Source: Saxidomus purpurata
Taxonomy: Eukaryota; Mollusca; Bivalvia; Venerida; Veneridae
DNA length: 64,000 nt
Reading direction: 5' to 3'
Assembly: GCA_022818135.1 (NCBI GenBank)
Contig: JAFMSR010000009.1
Coordinates: 23,428,747 to 23,492,746 of the forward strand
The position numbers were made by a program, and so were the translations under genes. This document shows, piece after piece, positions 11,959 to 24,486 of this stretch. Within the stretch, counting starts at the first letter, position 1. Every line of letters begins with the position of its first letter. The notes beneath the pieces were generated by a model. The model was not told where the DNA came from. It did not search any database and saw nothing but the letters and a program-made list of their open reading frames with translations.

Positions 11959-13451
11959 ACATTGTTTTTGTGTAATTCATCGGTGTGAGAAAGTACATGT
12001 ACGTGTTCCATGCTATTCTATCGCAGGTCAATAATTCGATTTGGTCTTATGGTCTTAGTAATGGACCTTTAAAATAAAAGGAGATCAAGGAGGTTGAATA
12101 AAAACAGAAATTCATCATCCAAAATTGGTTGTACAATATCCTTCCGACACCTGTTAACGTAATTGGCGGTATACGCAGGTAAAGACAAAAGTGACCTTAG
12201 ATAGAAGCAACAGTTATCGTATAGAACACAATGACACTTTAACACGACCTTGGACACGACTTTACCAAGGTTTAAAAAATTAATCTTGCCATCGTTTGCT
12301 GATACGCACCTGTGGAATTATGTTTTAACCGCGCGCAAATAGTTGTTCATAAAGCAGACATGTCGCGCTCAACTTAAGGTATATTGACATCTTAAGATAA
12401 CGCTTAAAAACTAGACCTCTCATGAGCAAACAAATGTCCATGCGCAAGTTAATAGACATGGTTGCCTCTGCGTGTGAGCTCTGCAGGTAGACCAATGCAA
12501 ATTCTACTTTCATGTTAAAGCGCAGTCGCTTTGCAGTGAAACTTAAAGCAGCATAACGTGGTGTGCAATATATACAAAACCAACGCGTGTCTTGATATAG
12601 ACAAGAGTTTGATAGATGATTTTTAAAATTGCATAATCTTATACTTCAAATATCCCGGCTCTATTTAATATAAACATCCTCAAAGTTGAACTTCATTTAT
12701 TATAATTTAAAGGTCTTATAGATCTATAGCAATAATTTATCTGTCTGTTTCAGAAAAAAAAAAAACATTAAAAAAATATATCCCCATGCCTCACGTGGTA
12801 GGGGTAGGACTGGGATAGGAGGTATAGGGATGGATATTAGAAAGAGTGGTCACTAAATATTTGAACCAATTGCAATTTGAATTGAGGAATTATTTTACGG
12901 TAAGGCTAGATCTGCATCCAATCATAATGTTTAGGTATACAATTTCCAGCAGAACTATCATTTAGGACGAATAATTGGTCGTATAAGAATACAAAATAAA
13001 CCGGTCCCAGAAAAGTAGAATTTTAACGTTTTCATGGTGAGTATAAAAGAAAATAACGATTAGAGTGCAATACTTTTGGAGATACTGGGTATATCTTGAC
13101 GATAATTGCGCGTGTGACGCAGTATAATGCATAAGTTTTATGAAATTATATCCATATATGTTCCTTACGTATGGCTCTGGACAGACTGTTGTACAGACGT
13201 ACAACGCCAAAATAACATCCCTCCGCATTTGGCGGGCCATACTAAGATAAAATGAGTAGTCTCTTAAAATTTGCAACAAGACTGATCTTGTTTCTGTGTG
13301 TCAAGTATCAGAACAATTACACTTACAAACACTTACTAACCACTAATACTTATACAATACAATTCTTAACACTAAACTCGTGCAGTTCATACGTTTGATT
13401 TACATGAAATCATATTTAAAATGCAAATTCAAAATAAATCATAGAGTACCG

Positions 13452-14200
13452 ATCACAACCCGTATGGTATTCGCTGATTATATTTGTGCGTCAAGTAGTG
13501 CGTCACGTGACACTTTTAATCGTAGTTTCAGCTAATTTGATTGATTATCTCTTAAGCTATAGGTTTAACAGACTTAAAACTGCGGTTTAAGACTTTAAAC
13601 CACGGTTTAAGATATTTATATGCAAACCGCACTTGGAACTTTTGGTTTAAAATGTGTTAAACAATAATTTTAAGAGTTAACAGAATTAATGTGCACTTAA
13701 TGTGCACCCCCAAAAAAGTCTTAAACTACAGTTTAAAGTCTTATATGTATGAACATCGTTTTAACGAGTCACGTGACATTTTAAACCGTGGTTTACGCTT
13801 ATTTGATTGATCGTCTCTTAAACTACGGATTAAGACTTTAAACTACGATATAATAATTAATGTGCAAACGGCAGCTAAAACTATAGGTTTTTGAGGCATT
13901 AAACTATGGGCTTAACTGTTAAACCTATAGTTTAAAGGATTAGTGTGCATTTCGCTTGCCATATTTTAACATATAGTTTCATCTGCCGTTTGCACATTAA
14001 TTCTTGAAACGTAGTCTAAAGTCTGTTAAACCCATAAGGATACTACCGACATGGCTATGGGAGGTATCGAACCCGGGACCTACCATAGCAGTTTTTAAGA
14101 GAATATATATAAAATTAGCTGATACCACGGTTTAAAATGTCACGTGACGCACCACTTGCCGCATAAATATAATCAGCGAATATTATACGCGGTTGGATCT
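13452..14200. repeat. Fold-back repeat region rich in TTTAAACnnnGTTTAA motifs
   Basis: A left arm at about 13452-13553 (ATTCGCTGATTATATTTGTG, GCGTCACGTGACA) returns inverted at about 14088-14196. A third partial copy of the arm, with the same CACGTGACA phrase, is at 13756-13815. Between them are many variants of a short palindrome around TTTAAACTATAGTTTAA. It looks like a non-autonomous inverted-repeat element that has been rearranged. No coding potential. Confidence 0.65.
14035..14095 (-). repeat. SINE fragment, minus strand
   Basis: The complement of GGTATCGAACCCGGGACC is a B-box followed by the GTAGTGTCC tail start of the SINE family at 14240-14360. The two fragments face each other about 145 bp apart inside the fold-back region. 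Confidence 0.6.
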
Positions 14201-14239
14201 TTATTTGATTGATTTTGAATTTAGCATTACAAATGCGAT

Positions 14240-14360
14240 TTAGTAGGTCCCGGGTTCGATACCTACCATAGCCATGTCGGTAGTGTCCTTAGGCAAGACA
14301 CGAATAATTCCACATTGCCTCTCTCTCTCTTCGAGGTTGATTCCATCTGGAATAAATGTG
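14240..14360 (+). repeat. SINE fragment, plus strand
   Basis: GGTCCCGGGTTCGATACCTA (B-box) precedes CCATAGCCATGTCGGTAGTG, CCTTAGGCAAGACACG and GAGGTTGATTCCATCTGGAA. The same tail is at 47100-47200 and, diverged, at 6090-6200. The 5' part of the tRNA-like head is missing. Confidence 0.65.
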
Positions 14361-14567
14361 CAAACGGCACTTGAAACTATTGGTTTAAGATGTGTTAAAC
14401 TATAAGTTTAAAAGTTAACATATTAATGTGCTCTTGGCAGGTAAAACCATAAGACACGGGTTCGCGTTTGGAGTGCCGAAAGTGGCTCGTATCGCGACGT
14501 GCACTACGCATGCGGATTTAACCACAGAGAGTCATACAATATAAAAAATGACCCCTGTGTTAATGCG

Positions 14568-14700
14568 CCGATCCGTGGTCCAGTGGTAACGCGCTGGACT
14601 TGCTATCAAGTAATCGCAGCTTCGATCCCCTGCTCCTCCACTTTTATAACTAATGGTATTTCGGTCTTTCCTGTACACCGGGCATGCTTAAAACAAGGGC
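14568..14700 (+). repeat. tRNA-derived SINE, separate family
   Basis: The tRNA-like head has an A-box-like GTGGTCCAGTGGTAACGCG and a B-box-like GCTTCGATCCCC, followed by TGTACACCGGGCATGCTTAA. Pairing in the acceptor stem is poor, so I treat it as a SINE and not a tRNA gene. Confidence 0.55.
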
Positions 14701-15474
14701 TGTCTTTGAAATGGGACACGTTCTTTCATTTATGTTCATGTATTCATCCGGCACAGTATATGTTTGTGTATAACATGCACAACTCTTGTCCTTACATGAG
14801 TATACATGTGTTGTTCCTAATTATTTCTATGTATTACTAGTAATCCGCTATATGATTCAAAAAGGCTTGGTTGTATCTCAAATTAACGAATCACAGTATA
14901 TGATTGTGTACATAATTGTTACAAATGCACTATAATGCAACACACACTTCATCTCAGTGCGCTTTGTTGGACATTTGTCATTGAAAGTGACCATCAAAAT
15001 ATTCAGAAATACATTTAGGGTTGATTGATACTCTTACAGAAAATAAACACCAGCTTAAGTTCTAATGACTGTAGTTGGCTCTATTAACCGCGTATAATAG
15101 TGGAATATATATAGTTATATAAGTTTATTTCAATACATTTTATCCAAGTCGAACATATTAACCCACCTTACTATTCGGTTTCAAAAGCATTCATTGAAGT
15201 TTAAGCAATTGTTTTTTCCATTCTATACAATGCCCATTTTGATGATTATCTTTTCCGCTAATCAATACAGTGGACCACTGTATTATCCACGAGTTATATT
15301 GTTTATACCACTGTATTGTACATGTAGAAGGGTCCTCAGACGATTTATATCGTTTGGAAAAGTTAGCTCAAGAAAATAAAACTATATTTTTTTGATAATA
15401 CAGATCTTGTTTCTTGTAATATTATTTTTTCTATTGCTACATGTATTTATTTACAATGCATAAAAGCTGAAATA

Positions 15475-16200
15475 TTCGTTGCCTTGGTTACATTAACATA
15501 TGGCACATGTTTCATCAAAATTTCTCCAGGAGTTTAGGCGTTTTGGAACAAAAACGACAACCCGATTTTTCACCTTGTCAAATTGAGCAGGCTGGGTTTG
15601 GACATGAGTTCTGCACGTCACTTTGATGTGATTAACATTTGACCAAAAAAAAAACACAATGACCTCTAAATAAGTATTTGCCCCTTTAAATTAACAGGTT
15701 TGGTTGGAACATGAATTCTCTACGTTTATATCTTGATAAAAAGAGCATTTGACTCATTTTTCATGAAAATCTTTCAAGGGGTTTAAGTGGTACGGAACGG
15801 ATACGAAATGTTAAGGACTGTCATTCCCTGGGAGATTAATGAACGTGAGCAGGCAGATGTTTTTCGTGACCTTGATTTTCATAAACTTCAAAACATTTTG
15901 TATTGATTTTCGATAACTAACCCTAGATTATCGCTTACCTAATAAATATAGTGACATGTTTGTTTAAGAGCATTGCCGTGTTAGATAAACATTTCAAATG
16001 TCTGCCCAAACTACGAAGAAGGGCATCACAAGGGTATTTGATAAGTTTAAGAAACATCTATAAATTCAAAGATTAACGGAACTAGTGTATCAGTTCAGTT
16101 GTTTTATTTGACTTAAAAGATTTAGGATCTGTGATACAAAAGCACACTAGAATGTTGATACATGTATATTGTACAGGTTTTTGATGTTAGGTTTATTATA
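15475..16200 (+). repeat. Dispersed ~730-bp repeat, copy 1
   Basis: Shares collinear phrases with 33670-34310, for example GGCTGGGTTTGGACATGAG, AGTTTAGGCGTTTTGGAAC, AAATGTCTGCMCAAACTAC and ATAAGTTTAAGA, including a GTGACCTT phrase. No ORF is conserved between the copies. It is probably a non-autonomous element; the ends are not clear. Confidence 0.7.
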
Positions 16201-16404
16201 CGCGACCAAATCAGAGATACGAACTCTACGTGCTCAAGGTGAGGTGATCGAGTGATGTCCGTCCGTTTGTTAACAGTTCCTTCAAACATTTCCCAAACAT
16301 TCCAGTCATCATTGGTAAAATCAGCGTTTTAAAATATATACTGAAAAACATTCAATAATCTATGTGAAGTTGTTGTTGTTGTATAATTAATGGTTGGATA
16401 GCGA

Positions 16405-16560
16405 TTTATGACAGAAGGTTTCTTTGTTGATTATTTGTGCTAAAATGAGGCATTGTTCTTTGAAATTGTATTTATATTTGCTTTATACGTTCGTTGCACA
16501 CATTATTTATGTTTGGAGAATATTTTCCGCTAGATGTCTGGAGTGTCCCTTTAAGGAATT
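16405..16560 (+). mobile_element. MITE family M1, copy A
   Basis: Diagnostic phrases are TTGTGCTAAAATGAGGCAT, TTTATGTTTGGAGAATAT and CTAGATGTnnGGAGTGTCCC TTTAA. The family has further copies at 19905-20018 (split), 25005-25130 and 25135-25330 (both minus strand), and 32340-32522. About 150-190 bp, no ORF. Confidence 0.7.
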
Positions 16561-16944
16561 ATACCAAAAATAAGCAATGTTTCACAAGAGTTGCCATATT
16601 CAGTACTTATATCTTTTTAAGGATTCAAATATATAATATTGAAGGAAATTTACCGTTAAATATTAACGGTATATGACATTGCACAAGAAATTGAATTTTG
16701 CAAATTTTCAGTAACCATACACATAATACGTCATATTGTTGGTATTAAAATATTGCGCTAGGCCGCCAACTTCAGGGAGATAAATAATCATTCTAACACT
16801 ACTGAAAATCTCAAGACGTGTCGTACGGCATATATACTTCGCCCGAGGGTGGTGGACCTAATAAGCACGTATACAAATAAAAATACTGAAACTTTCTCCT
16901 ATATAGACAAAGAAAGATTTGAGCGTGATATACATTTGTACCTA

Positions 16945-17370
16945 TCACACTGTATCGGCAAAACGCACTCAGTCTGGCTCCAATTTAACGATAATGCTCC
17001 GAATAACGTTACGAACCGGCTCCAATAAAAAATGGCTGATTTAGTAAACAAAACCCAAGTCAGTAGATAACAGATTCGTGTATTTTATATGGTAAATCGC
17101 AACTTCTGAAGAAACGAATACTCTTACGGAATGCTCACTTCTTTCCTGCATGCCCGTAGCTAGTCGGCTGTTTCAGACATCGATGCGTGTGAAAGTAATG
17201 CAAGTTGAATGCAGAGGATTCAACGGTAAAAAGTGCAAAACACACCCATCTGTTATACTGACTTGGGTTTTGTTTACTAAATCAGCCATTTTTTATTGGA
17301 GCCGGTTCGTTACGTAAGTCGGAGCATTATCGTTAAATTGGAGCCAGTGCGTTTTGCCGATACAGTGTGA
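16945..17370. mobile_element. Long-arm palindromic element (arms ~120-128 bp)
   Basis: The left arm 16945-17072 begins TCACACTGTATCGGCAAAAC. The right arm 17250-17370 is its near-exact complement and ends GTTTTGCCGATACAGTGTGA. The 177-bp loop shows no ORF. The very high arm similarity suggests a young or conserved element. No clear target-site duplication is visible. Confidence 0.85.
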
Positions 17371-18145
17371 GTATATCACTCTAGGCGTCCGGAACTATTT
17401 TTGACTGCTGAAATCCTATCCTGCGTAATTTATGAGTGTGCATTCGCTATTACGCTTGGATTTCTTTACTTTAGTGAATGCATTCACGTGATGAAAAACA
17501 AATCGTGGTAACATTTTCTACACTTCCGGTATCGCCAGCAATATCAGCAACACAAAAATAAGACGAATAGCGTTTTATTTGAGGAGTATACATTATTATA
17601 TATTAGCTTATACATATATAGTTTAGACATTTTTGTATAGAAAACGTACGCAGACACATGCATGCTTTGATCGCCTCCTTAACACTGGCACCAGAGTACT
17701 AAACTGCCCTGTAATTTAACAAAATACCCCAATTTTAACCAAATAATACCATTTCATGAAAAACACAAAACATTGTCAAAAAGTCATTTTCAATCAAACC
17801 CCCGTATACACTGTTCTATATACTGTTTCTGGACGAGGCCTCTGTTTATAACGTGTACAACATGAAAGTAGCGCTCGCATACCCCTGACCTACTTTATCT
17901 CGTGAACGCTCGCTCTCGATAAGTGCGTGATTATGTAATTCCGATATCGAGAATAATTATTTCAATTTATGTCTTTTGCTAAATTCATGTTTACATGTTT
18001 TCAAGGCATCTGTGTTTTAAGCATCATTCTTGAATCTTGATCATTACCAAATATGGACATTCTGAACGGTAAAATAACTTTAATAGTGTGTCTATTCCTA
18101 TCCTGAAGCGTATGATAATCTGTAGCATATTTCGAAATATGTGAT
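17371..18145. other. Unassigned stretch
   Basis: No gene or repeat unit recognised. A CpG-richer patch at 17860-17950 contains two GCTCGC-type words. Confidence 0.45.
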
Positions 18146-18464
18146 TTAAAGTCCCGGTAGCACCATTCCGGGTAACTCTTATTTTACCAAGAATAAAGTC
18201 ATACAGGCGGAAATGACCTGTGTTTGTACCAAAACACCCCTAACTTTGCCTTTACAGTCGATAAGTAAATACATCAGTACAGGAATATTACACAGTATTG
18301 TTTTCAATGATATTGCAAACGGTAAGAAAGAACGGCTTGAATACGAAAGAAAGGCATATGTCAACATTGTTTTCGAGTTAATAGAACATGGTTCTTTCAG
18401 TATCATATCAGTAAACTAATTTTACTATACTATCATTCAATTAAAAGTGATCCTGGGACTTTAA
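18146..18464 (+). mobile_element. MITE family M2 (TTAAAGTCCC ends), copy 1
   Basis: Ends TTAAAGTCCCGG and CCTGGGACTTTAA are inverted repeats. The interior is homologous over its length to the complement of 28770-29107, for example the block around CAACATTGTTTT...ACGAAAGAAAGG. Two copies in opposite orientation make this a dispersed transposon family. Short open frames on both strands are incidental. Confidence 0.75.
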
Positions 18465-19499
18465 TAGCCGTATGATCAGGTAAACCATGTGTGCAACTTG
18501 GGGCCAATCTAATACATTCAACTGTCACCGATTTATTTAAATAAGTTATCACAATCTCGAGTATGACTTTGATAATATGCAGACTGTTTATGATAAAGCA
18601 CGTCGTACCGTGTATCTGGTCTCCCGTATCTCCTCGTTTTTGGTTGACATAACGTTTAGATTATGTGTTAGTTCGATAGTACTTACTAAATGTCAGAAAA
18701 TAACGACAACCTGGCAATCAAAGTCCTATAATCTTCTATAATATACCGAGTACTCATAAATAGAATAGTGAAGTAACTGATAGAAAAATGATAGAATTGT
18801 TTTCTGCTCTAAAATTATTTCTTTTGTATTCATATCGCTTTTTCACGAGGAAGGGTTGTTAAACTGTACGAAATTATTAAAAAGCACAATATCTATAACA
18901 AGAGTTTTGAAATAAATGTGTGTACAACTAACAGTTACTTACATGGGTAAGGCCTCTTTCTTGGTAATGAAAGTGCGCAACTAAACACCCAAAGTGACCA
19001 AGGGACTTTAACGGTGAAGTCCCTCACAACTTTCCATTCGTTTATTGTCTATAGTAGACATTTCAAACAAAGTAGAAACGCACATGGTAACTCTTATGCA
19101 TTTAACAAGCTCTATGTACTTTATCATAAAACTTCTTATAATCATATCAACTACTACGGTGTCAAATGGAACGAAATTTATGTTTGTATATTGATACATC
19201 TTCAAATTAAGAGAAGTCTTGCAAAACTTAAAAGATTTGAAATCCTGATAAGATATAGCTATAGTTTATATAGAAAGCAGAGGGAACAACATTTATAGGA
19301 TTTGAACTATTGCGGCGATTGTGCTAAACGTATGTGACATTTGTTTCACCCCATTGTCGGAACCCCCGTTAAGTATTCCGTTGTCACTACTGTATTTGTC
19401 GATGTAGCATATAGCATAAAGAGGGAGACGTAGGTATTCGACGATGGTTTCACCCGTGCACCATTGTACGGCGATAAACAAACAAAACTTTACTAAAAA

Positions 19500-19640
19500 C
19501 TTGTGCTAACGGTCACCTGCTATTAGCGGTCACCTGCGGGCAACGGCCATTCTGAATTTACCCGTTCCAATTTGCTCAGAAAAAGGCCGGGACTAGCGGT
19601 CACCTGCCATCCGCGGTCAGTGATGCGAACAACGGCCACT
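19500..19640 (+). repeat. Short repeated motif GCGGTCACCTGC
   Basis: AACGGTCACCTGC, TAGCGGTCACCTGC and again TAGCGGTCACCTGCC occur within 120 bp, along with two AACGGCCA words. Such spaced short repeats occur just inside the ends of DNA transposons. I cannot find the partner end. Confidence 0.4.
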
Positions 19641-19904
19641 AAAAGTTTGGAAATAAACTGGTCACAGAAAGCTATTTATTCAAATAATGTATGTAGTATA
19701 GGTTTAAGTACTTCAAAAGAAATGAAAGATGAAATTTGGCAGGAATGTTCCTTGCATGAGGTTTAATCAAATTTGTTCAAAAGATTCCATACCATGCAGA
19801 ATTCTGAAAGCCATGGAAACGGAAAGGAAAACTAAAACAGATCTTCTTCTCAAAAGCTGGAAGTCAGCGAACTTATATATTTGGCATGTAGCACTGTCTA
19901 GTTA

Positions 19905-20018
19905 CCCTCGACACTATATAACGTTCTATAAAATTGTATTTATTAATCATATTACGTTCATTGAACACATAACTTGTATTTATGTTCGGAGAATATAATA
20001 TTCTAGATGTAGGAGCGT
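19905..20018 (+). mobile_element. MITE family M1, copy B, left part (split by fold-back element)
   Basis: Matches copy C of M1 closely (AAATTGTATTTATTAATCAT, CATTGAACACATAA, TTTATGTTCGGAGAATATAA, CTAGATGTAGG) and stops at AGCGTC exactly where the fold-back element begins. The missing end AGTGTCCCTTTTA is found at 21671 on the other side of that element. Confidence 0.7.
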
Positions 20019-21670
20019 CTATGGAACGCCATGACCGTCTTATCATGACTTGTTTGCTTATATATGCGGTACATATTTCATTATATGCGGTTGATCTTTT
20101 ATTTTATGTAGTAGATATTTTATTATATGTGGTAGATAGTTCATTATGTGTGGTACAAATTACTTTATATGCTGTACAACTCTTCTTATATGTGGTGGTA
20201 CTATCTTTATATGCAGTGCATTTGAATTTGTGTGCGGTACACCTATATGCAGTAGATTTGTTATTGTATGTAGTAGATATAACGTTATACGTGGTGCTTT
20301 TGCATTATATGATGTGCAAACATAACTATATGTGGTAGTCATTGTGTCCATTATCATTATGCGTGCAAAGAGGTGCTTTTTTCCTTATATGCAGTGCGAA
20401 TCACATTATATATCGTACTTTCGTTAATATACACTGTAGATCTCACATTATATGCTGTACATGCGATTTCCTTATATGCTGTGCTTCCAGCATTATATGC
20501 GGTAGTAATTTCTTTATATGTTATAGTTTCGTCATATGCGGTAGTTACGTCGTTATGATGAGATGGTTCGGATATTTCCGAACGATAGCGTAAATTGCCG
20601 GATTATAACCCCCCCCCCCCCCCTTTAAATTAACAAATTTATTCATGTTTGTTTATACTTTACTCCATGAAAACGTTCCAACAAATATAACCCTTTAAAA
20701 ATTAGAAAACATTGAATTTAACTGTTGTTTTTTTTCTAACAACGACAACCCGTTTACATCTTTTGACCACTTCCCAGAAAATTTTAATTAAAAAGTCCCC
20801 CCCCCCCCATTTAAAATAGCTAGTTGCTCCTCTTCCTCCTCCCTCCCCCCTCCGCCTCCGTTTCCGACTTTTTTTCCTGGAACCCGACTTTTTTCCTGGA
20901 ACAGCCCTTAGTATACTTTTAGCCAATACATATAGGATGTGACATGAGTTGTCATTTTATATAAGCTTTTATAAAACTAGTTCAGGAAAAGGCAATTGTA
21001 ATATTAACATATTCCTGACTTCTTTCAAAGTTTTTATCAAATAACGTTTGTCTGATTCTTGCATTCAACACGTCCTTTAAACTATCTCGGTGCGCAAGAA
21101 ATACTCGTGTGCAACATCCGGATTCGTTATAATCCGGAAATATACGGTATCGTTCGGAAATATCCGACCCATCTCATCATAACGACGTAAATACCGCATA
21201 TTATGCTGGAATCACAGCATATAAGGAAATCGCATGTACAGCATATAATGCGAGATCCACAGCGTATACACATAATGTTATTTGCACTGCATATAAGGAA
21301 AAAAGCACCACACATAATGGACTCAGTCACTACCACATATATTTCATTTTGCACATCATATAATGTAAAAAGCACCACGTATAACGTTTTATCTACTGCA
21401 CACAATAACAAATCTACTGCATATATTGGTGTTTGTACCGCACACAAATTCAAATGCACTACAGTACCACCACATATATGAAGAGTTGAACTACATATAA
21501 CAAAGAAGGTACAGCATATAAAGTAACTTGTACCACACATAATGAACTACCTACCACATATAGTTAAATATCTACTGCATATAATAATAAATCTACTACA
21601 TATAATGAAATATGTACCGCATATAAGCAAACAAGTCACAATAAGACGGTCATAGCGTTCCATAAGTGTC
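20019..21670. mobile_element. Fold-back element with tandem-repeat arms
   Basis: The left arm (about 20019-20610) and right arm (about 21126-21670) are inverted copies. Both ends read TATGGAACGC; the inner edges read GGATATTTCCGAACGATA and its complement. Each arm is built from many degenerate units around TTATATGCGGTAGAT. The 515-bp centre has two C-runs (20611-20624, 20797-20809) and a CT-rich tract, with no transposase. Long inverted arms with internal tandem repeats define Foldback-type elements. The flanks give a probable 6-bp target-site duplication, AGCGTC/AGTGTC. Long open frames in the arms simply follow the repeat period. Confidence 0.88.
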
Positions 21671-22027
21671 CCTTTTATCATGTTATGATACTAACATTTG
21701 AAGCGTGTTCATCATTTAAACAACTTCCTTGAGGTATAGAGTTTGAATTGATTCGGATTTCTGTCAACATACTACAACATTTCATGATGGAGTTGATATC
21801 AGGTATAACGTGTATAGGTACCCAAGTCGACCTTTAAGCTTGAAAGCTACTTAACTGACTTTTGATAATTAATATTTTTCTTTTCTAAATGCTTTCAAAA
21901 TAGTCCAAGTAAAAAAGGGGTCGATAAACTAAAATGAATAAAATTTAGGTAAAGTAATGTTGACACTGTGAAGAATTCAAAATATTATAAACAATGAGCA
22001 AGTCCTCAAACCAACAAATACGAGATT

Positions 22028-22136
22028 TTTGAGCCGCCGTGGCACGGTGGTAATGCGTTGGCGTCTGGCTCGACACAGGAGGGTTCCGGGTTCGATCTCC
22101 ACCAGTACAATTGCAGAAGAGAATACGGAAAGACAC
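22028..22136 (+). repeat. tRNA-like SINE head
   Basis: Starts GCCGCCGTGGCACGGTGG (A-box-like) and has GGTTCCGGGTTCGATCTCC (B-box) 60 bp later. D, anticodon and T arms can be drawn only with mismatches, and no 7-bp acceptor stem closes, so it is more likely a SINE than a tRNA gene. Confidence 0.55.
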
Positions 22137-22473
22137 ATATGATAATTTTAAACAATTACCAATTTTAACAACATCATCGTATCACATTGAACTTTATATG
22201 TAAACAAGCACACTTGTAAGCTAGACATCAGGTATCCGTGTACATGCAGTTATTGTTTTATTTCCCCACATGCAATTACAGTTGCCAATTAAAGTACAAA
22301 AAGTTATGCGATGTCATACATTTTTAAATACCAATGCGCCATGGACATGGTGCTTCCTTGTATCTCAATTATTTTGCCACCATGAAGACGGAACTTTATT
22401 CTACTTTCAAATGTTTTACAGTTTTAATTTGTTAAGAATATAGAAGAGAACAATTCACCTTTAACAAAGTAAA

Positions 22474-23745
22474 AAACAAGAGCTGTCCCTCCCAAGTGAC
22501 GAATGCCCCCGAAAGAGGTGCCTCACAGTCTGTGTCCTCTCCATGTGCTCAATAAATGTGCTATGTAATTTTAAAATCCTTCCATGCATGACAGAGTAAT
22601 CATGCATACAGTATTCCATTACTTTAAACACTAAGTGTGACCTTGACCTTTGAGGTAGGGACTTGGGTCTTGCACGCGACACATCCGCTTGATGTGCTAG
22701 ACATTTGTGCACAGTTATTTTAAAATCCTTCAAAGCATAATAAAGTTATAGTCCGGACACAAATGTATGCATATATACAGGATTCCATTACCTATAAACT
22801 CTAAGTGTGACCTTGACCTTTGTGGTAGGGATGTGGGTCATGCACGCGACACGTCGTCTTGATGTGCTAGACATTTGTGCCAAATTATTTTAAAATCCTT
22901 CAAGGCATGACAAAGTTACAGTCCGGACACGAATGTGTGCATATATGCTTATATAGAGGAATCCATTACCTTCAAACTCTAAGTATGACCTTGACCTTTG
23001 AGCTAGGGACGTGGGTCTTGCACGCGACACGTCGTCTTGATGTGCTAGACATTTGTGCCAAGTTATTTTAAAATCCTTCAAGGCATGACAAAGTTACAGT
23101 CCGGACACGAATGTGTGCATATATGCATATATAGAGGAATCCATTACCTTCAAACTCTAAGTATGACCTTGACCTTTGAGCTAGGGACGTGGGTCTTGCA
23201 CGCGACACGTCGTCTTGATGTGCTAGACATTTGTGCCAAGTTATTTTAAAATCCTTCAATGCATGACAAAGTTACAGTCCGGACACGAATGTGTGCATAT
23301 ATGCTTATATGGAGGAATCCATTACCTTCAAACTCTAAGTATGACCTAGACCTTTGAGCTAGGGACGTGGGTCTTGCACGCGACACGTCGTCTTGATGTG
23401 CTAGACATGTGTACCTAGTTATTTTAAAATCCTTCAATGCATGACAAAGTTACAGTCCGGACACGAATGTGTGCATATATAGAGGATTCCATAACCTTCA
23501 TACTCCAAGTGTGACCTTCACCTTTGAGGTAGGGATGTGGGTCTTGCACGCGACACGTCGTCTTGATGTGCTAGACATGTGTGCCAAGTTATTTTAAAAT
23601 CCTTCAATGCATGACAAAGTTACAGTCCGGACACGAATTTGTAAGTGGGGACGCACGGACGGACGGACAGACGGACGGACGGACAGACGGTCAGACGGAC
23701 AGACGGTGCGATTTTAATATGCCACCCTTCGGGGGCATAAAAAAA
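22474..23745 (+). mobile_element. Tandem-core element, 178-bp units, about six copies
   Basis: Left end AACAAGAGCTGTCCCTCCC, then ATGCCCCCGAAAGAGGTGCC. Six units of about 178 bp run from about 22560 to 23640. A (GGAC/AGAC) microsatellite at 23651-23706 and a right end GCCACCCTTCGGGGGCATAA, inverted to the left end, follow. Each unit carries TGACCTTGACCTTTGA or a variant. The plan (flank, tandem core, tetranucleotide microsatellite, flank) resembles bivalve pearl/Helentron-derived elements; this is by analogy. Units 3-5 are nearly identical, pointing to recent amplification. The roughly 63-codon frames repeated on the minus strand are products of the period. Confidence 0.85.
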
Positions 23746-24156
23746 CACGCTAAAATACGTTCACACCAATTCAACTACAGTGTTACAGTTTGTAGCCAAT
23801 ACACATAGTATGCTATCTCTTAAGGAAAATTGTCCTTAAATATTTATTTGTTTAAAGATAGTTATTTTCCATTTAATTCTAATTATAGTGACAACAGCGA
23901 TAAATCATGTCATATGATTCAAAGTCATGTAAAAGGTTATCATAAACAAACTAAATCAGCCCTGTGTCCCATATTGTGTACCTGAGATCTTTATTTCATC
24001 GTCAAGTACATAGAGGGGCGCACCAAGCAATGCCAATAGTAATCTCTAACATTTAGAGAAGTCTGAGCATGTTGAGTTCTTAAAGATTCTTTTCTTTGTT
24101 ACCATGGGCGAGCTGAGTACGCATACTGAATAATCATTACTGTTATTTCTATTCTA

Positions 24157-24262
24157 TTTTTTGCATAACGGATCGCCATTACCGGTGATTTTATCTATGC
24201 CGGAAATGTTCTTCTTGCATATCGGATCGGCATTTCCGGTGCTTTTGCCCATGCCGGAAAAT
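24157..24262 (+). repeat. Two ~55-bp direct repeats
   Basis: TTGCATAACGGATCGCCATT...ACCGGTGATTTT...ATGCCGGAAA recurs as TTGCATATCGGATCGGCATT...CCGGTGCTTTT...ATGCCGGAAA. No coding role seen. Confidence 0.55.
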
Positions 24263-24486
24263 CAGACTGACACTCTTCATATGCCAGACGAGTCTCGTGA
24301 TTTAATTGTGACGTAACGTTACGTGTATAAACATTGTGACGCGTTCATATTTTCTGGTAAACCCAATAAATTTTTCCAAACTTCTATAATAAAACATAAA
24401 AGGTAAAAGTTGTGGCTAGAATCTACAACGCAAGTAAAAATCTACATAGCAATTTGAGAAAATCTGTTGAAAATGCTGATATATAG

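Noticed and set aside
20019..21670. Long open frames (up to 137 codons) in the fold-back arms
   Set aside because: They follow the degenerate tandem unit and have no start context, splice sites or domain.
22028..22110. tRNA gene
   Set aside because: A- and B-boxes are present but the acceptor and anticodon stems do not close and T33 cannot be placed; called SINE head instead.
23055..23437. Repeated 63-64-codon frames on both strands
   Set aside because: They recur with the 178-bp tandem unit and drift with it; consistent with non-coding repeat.
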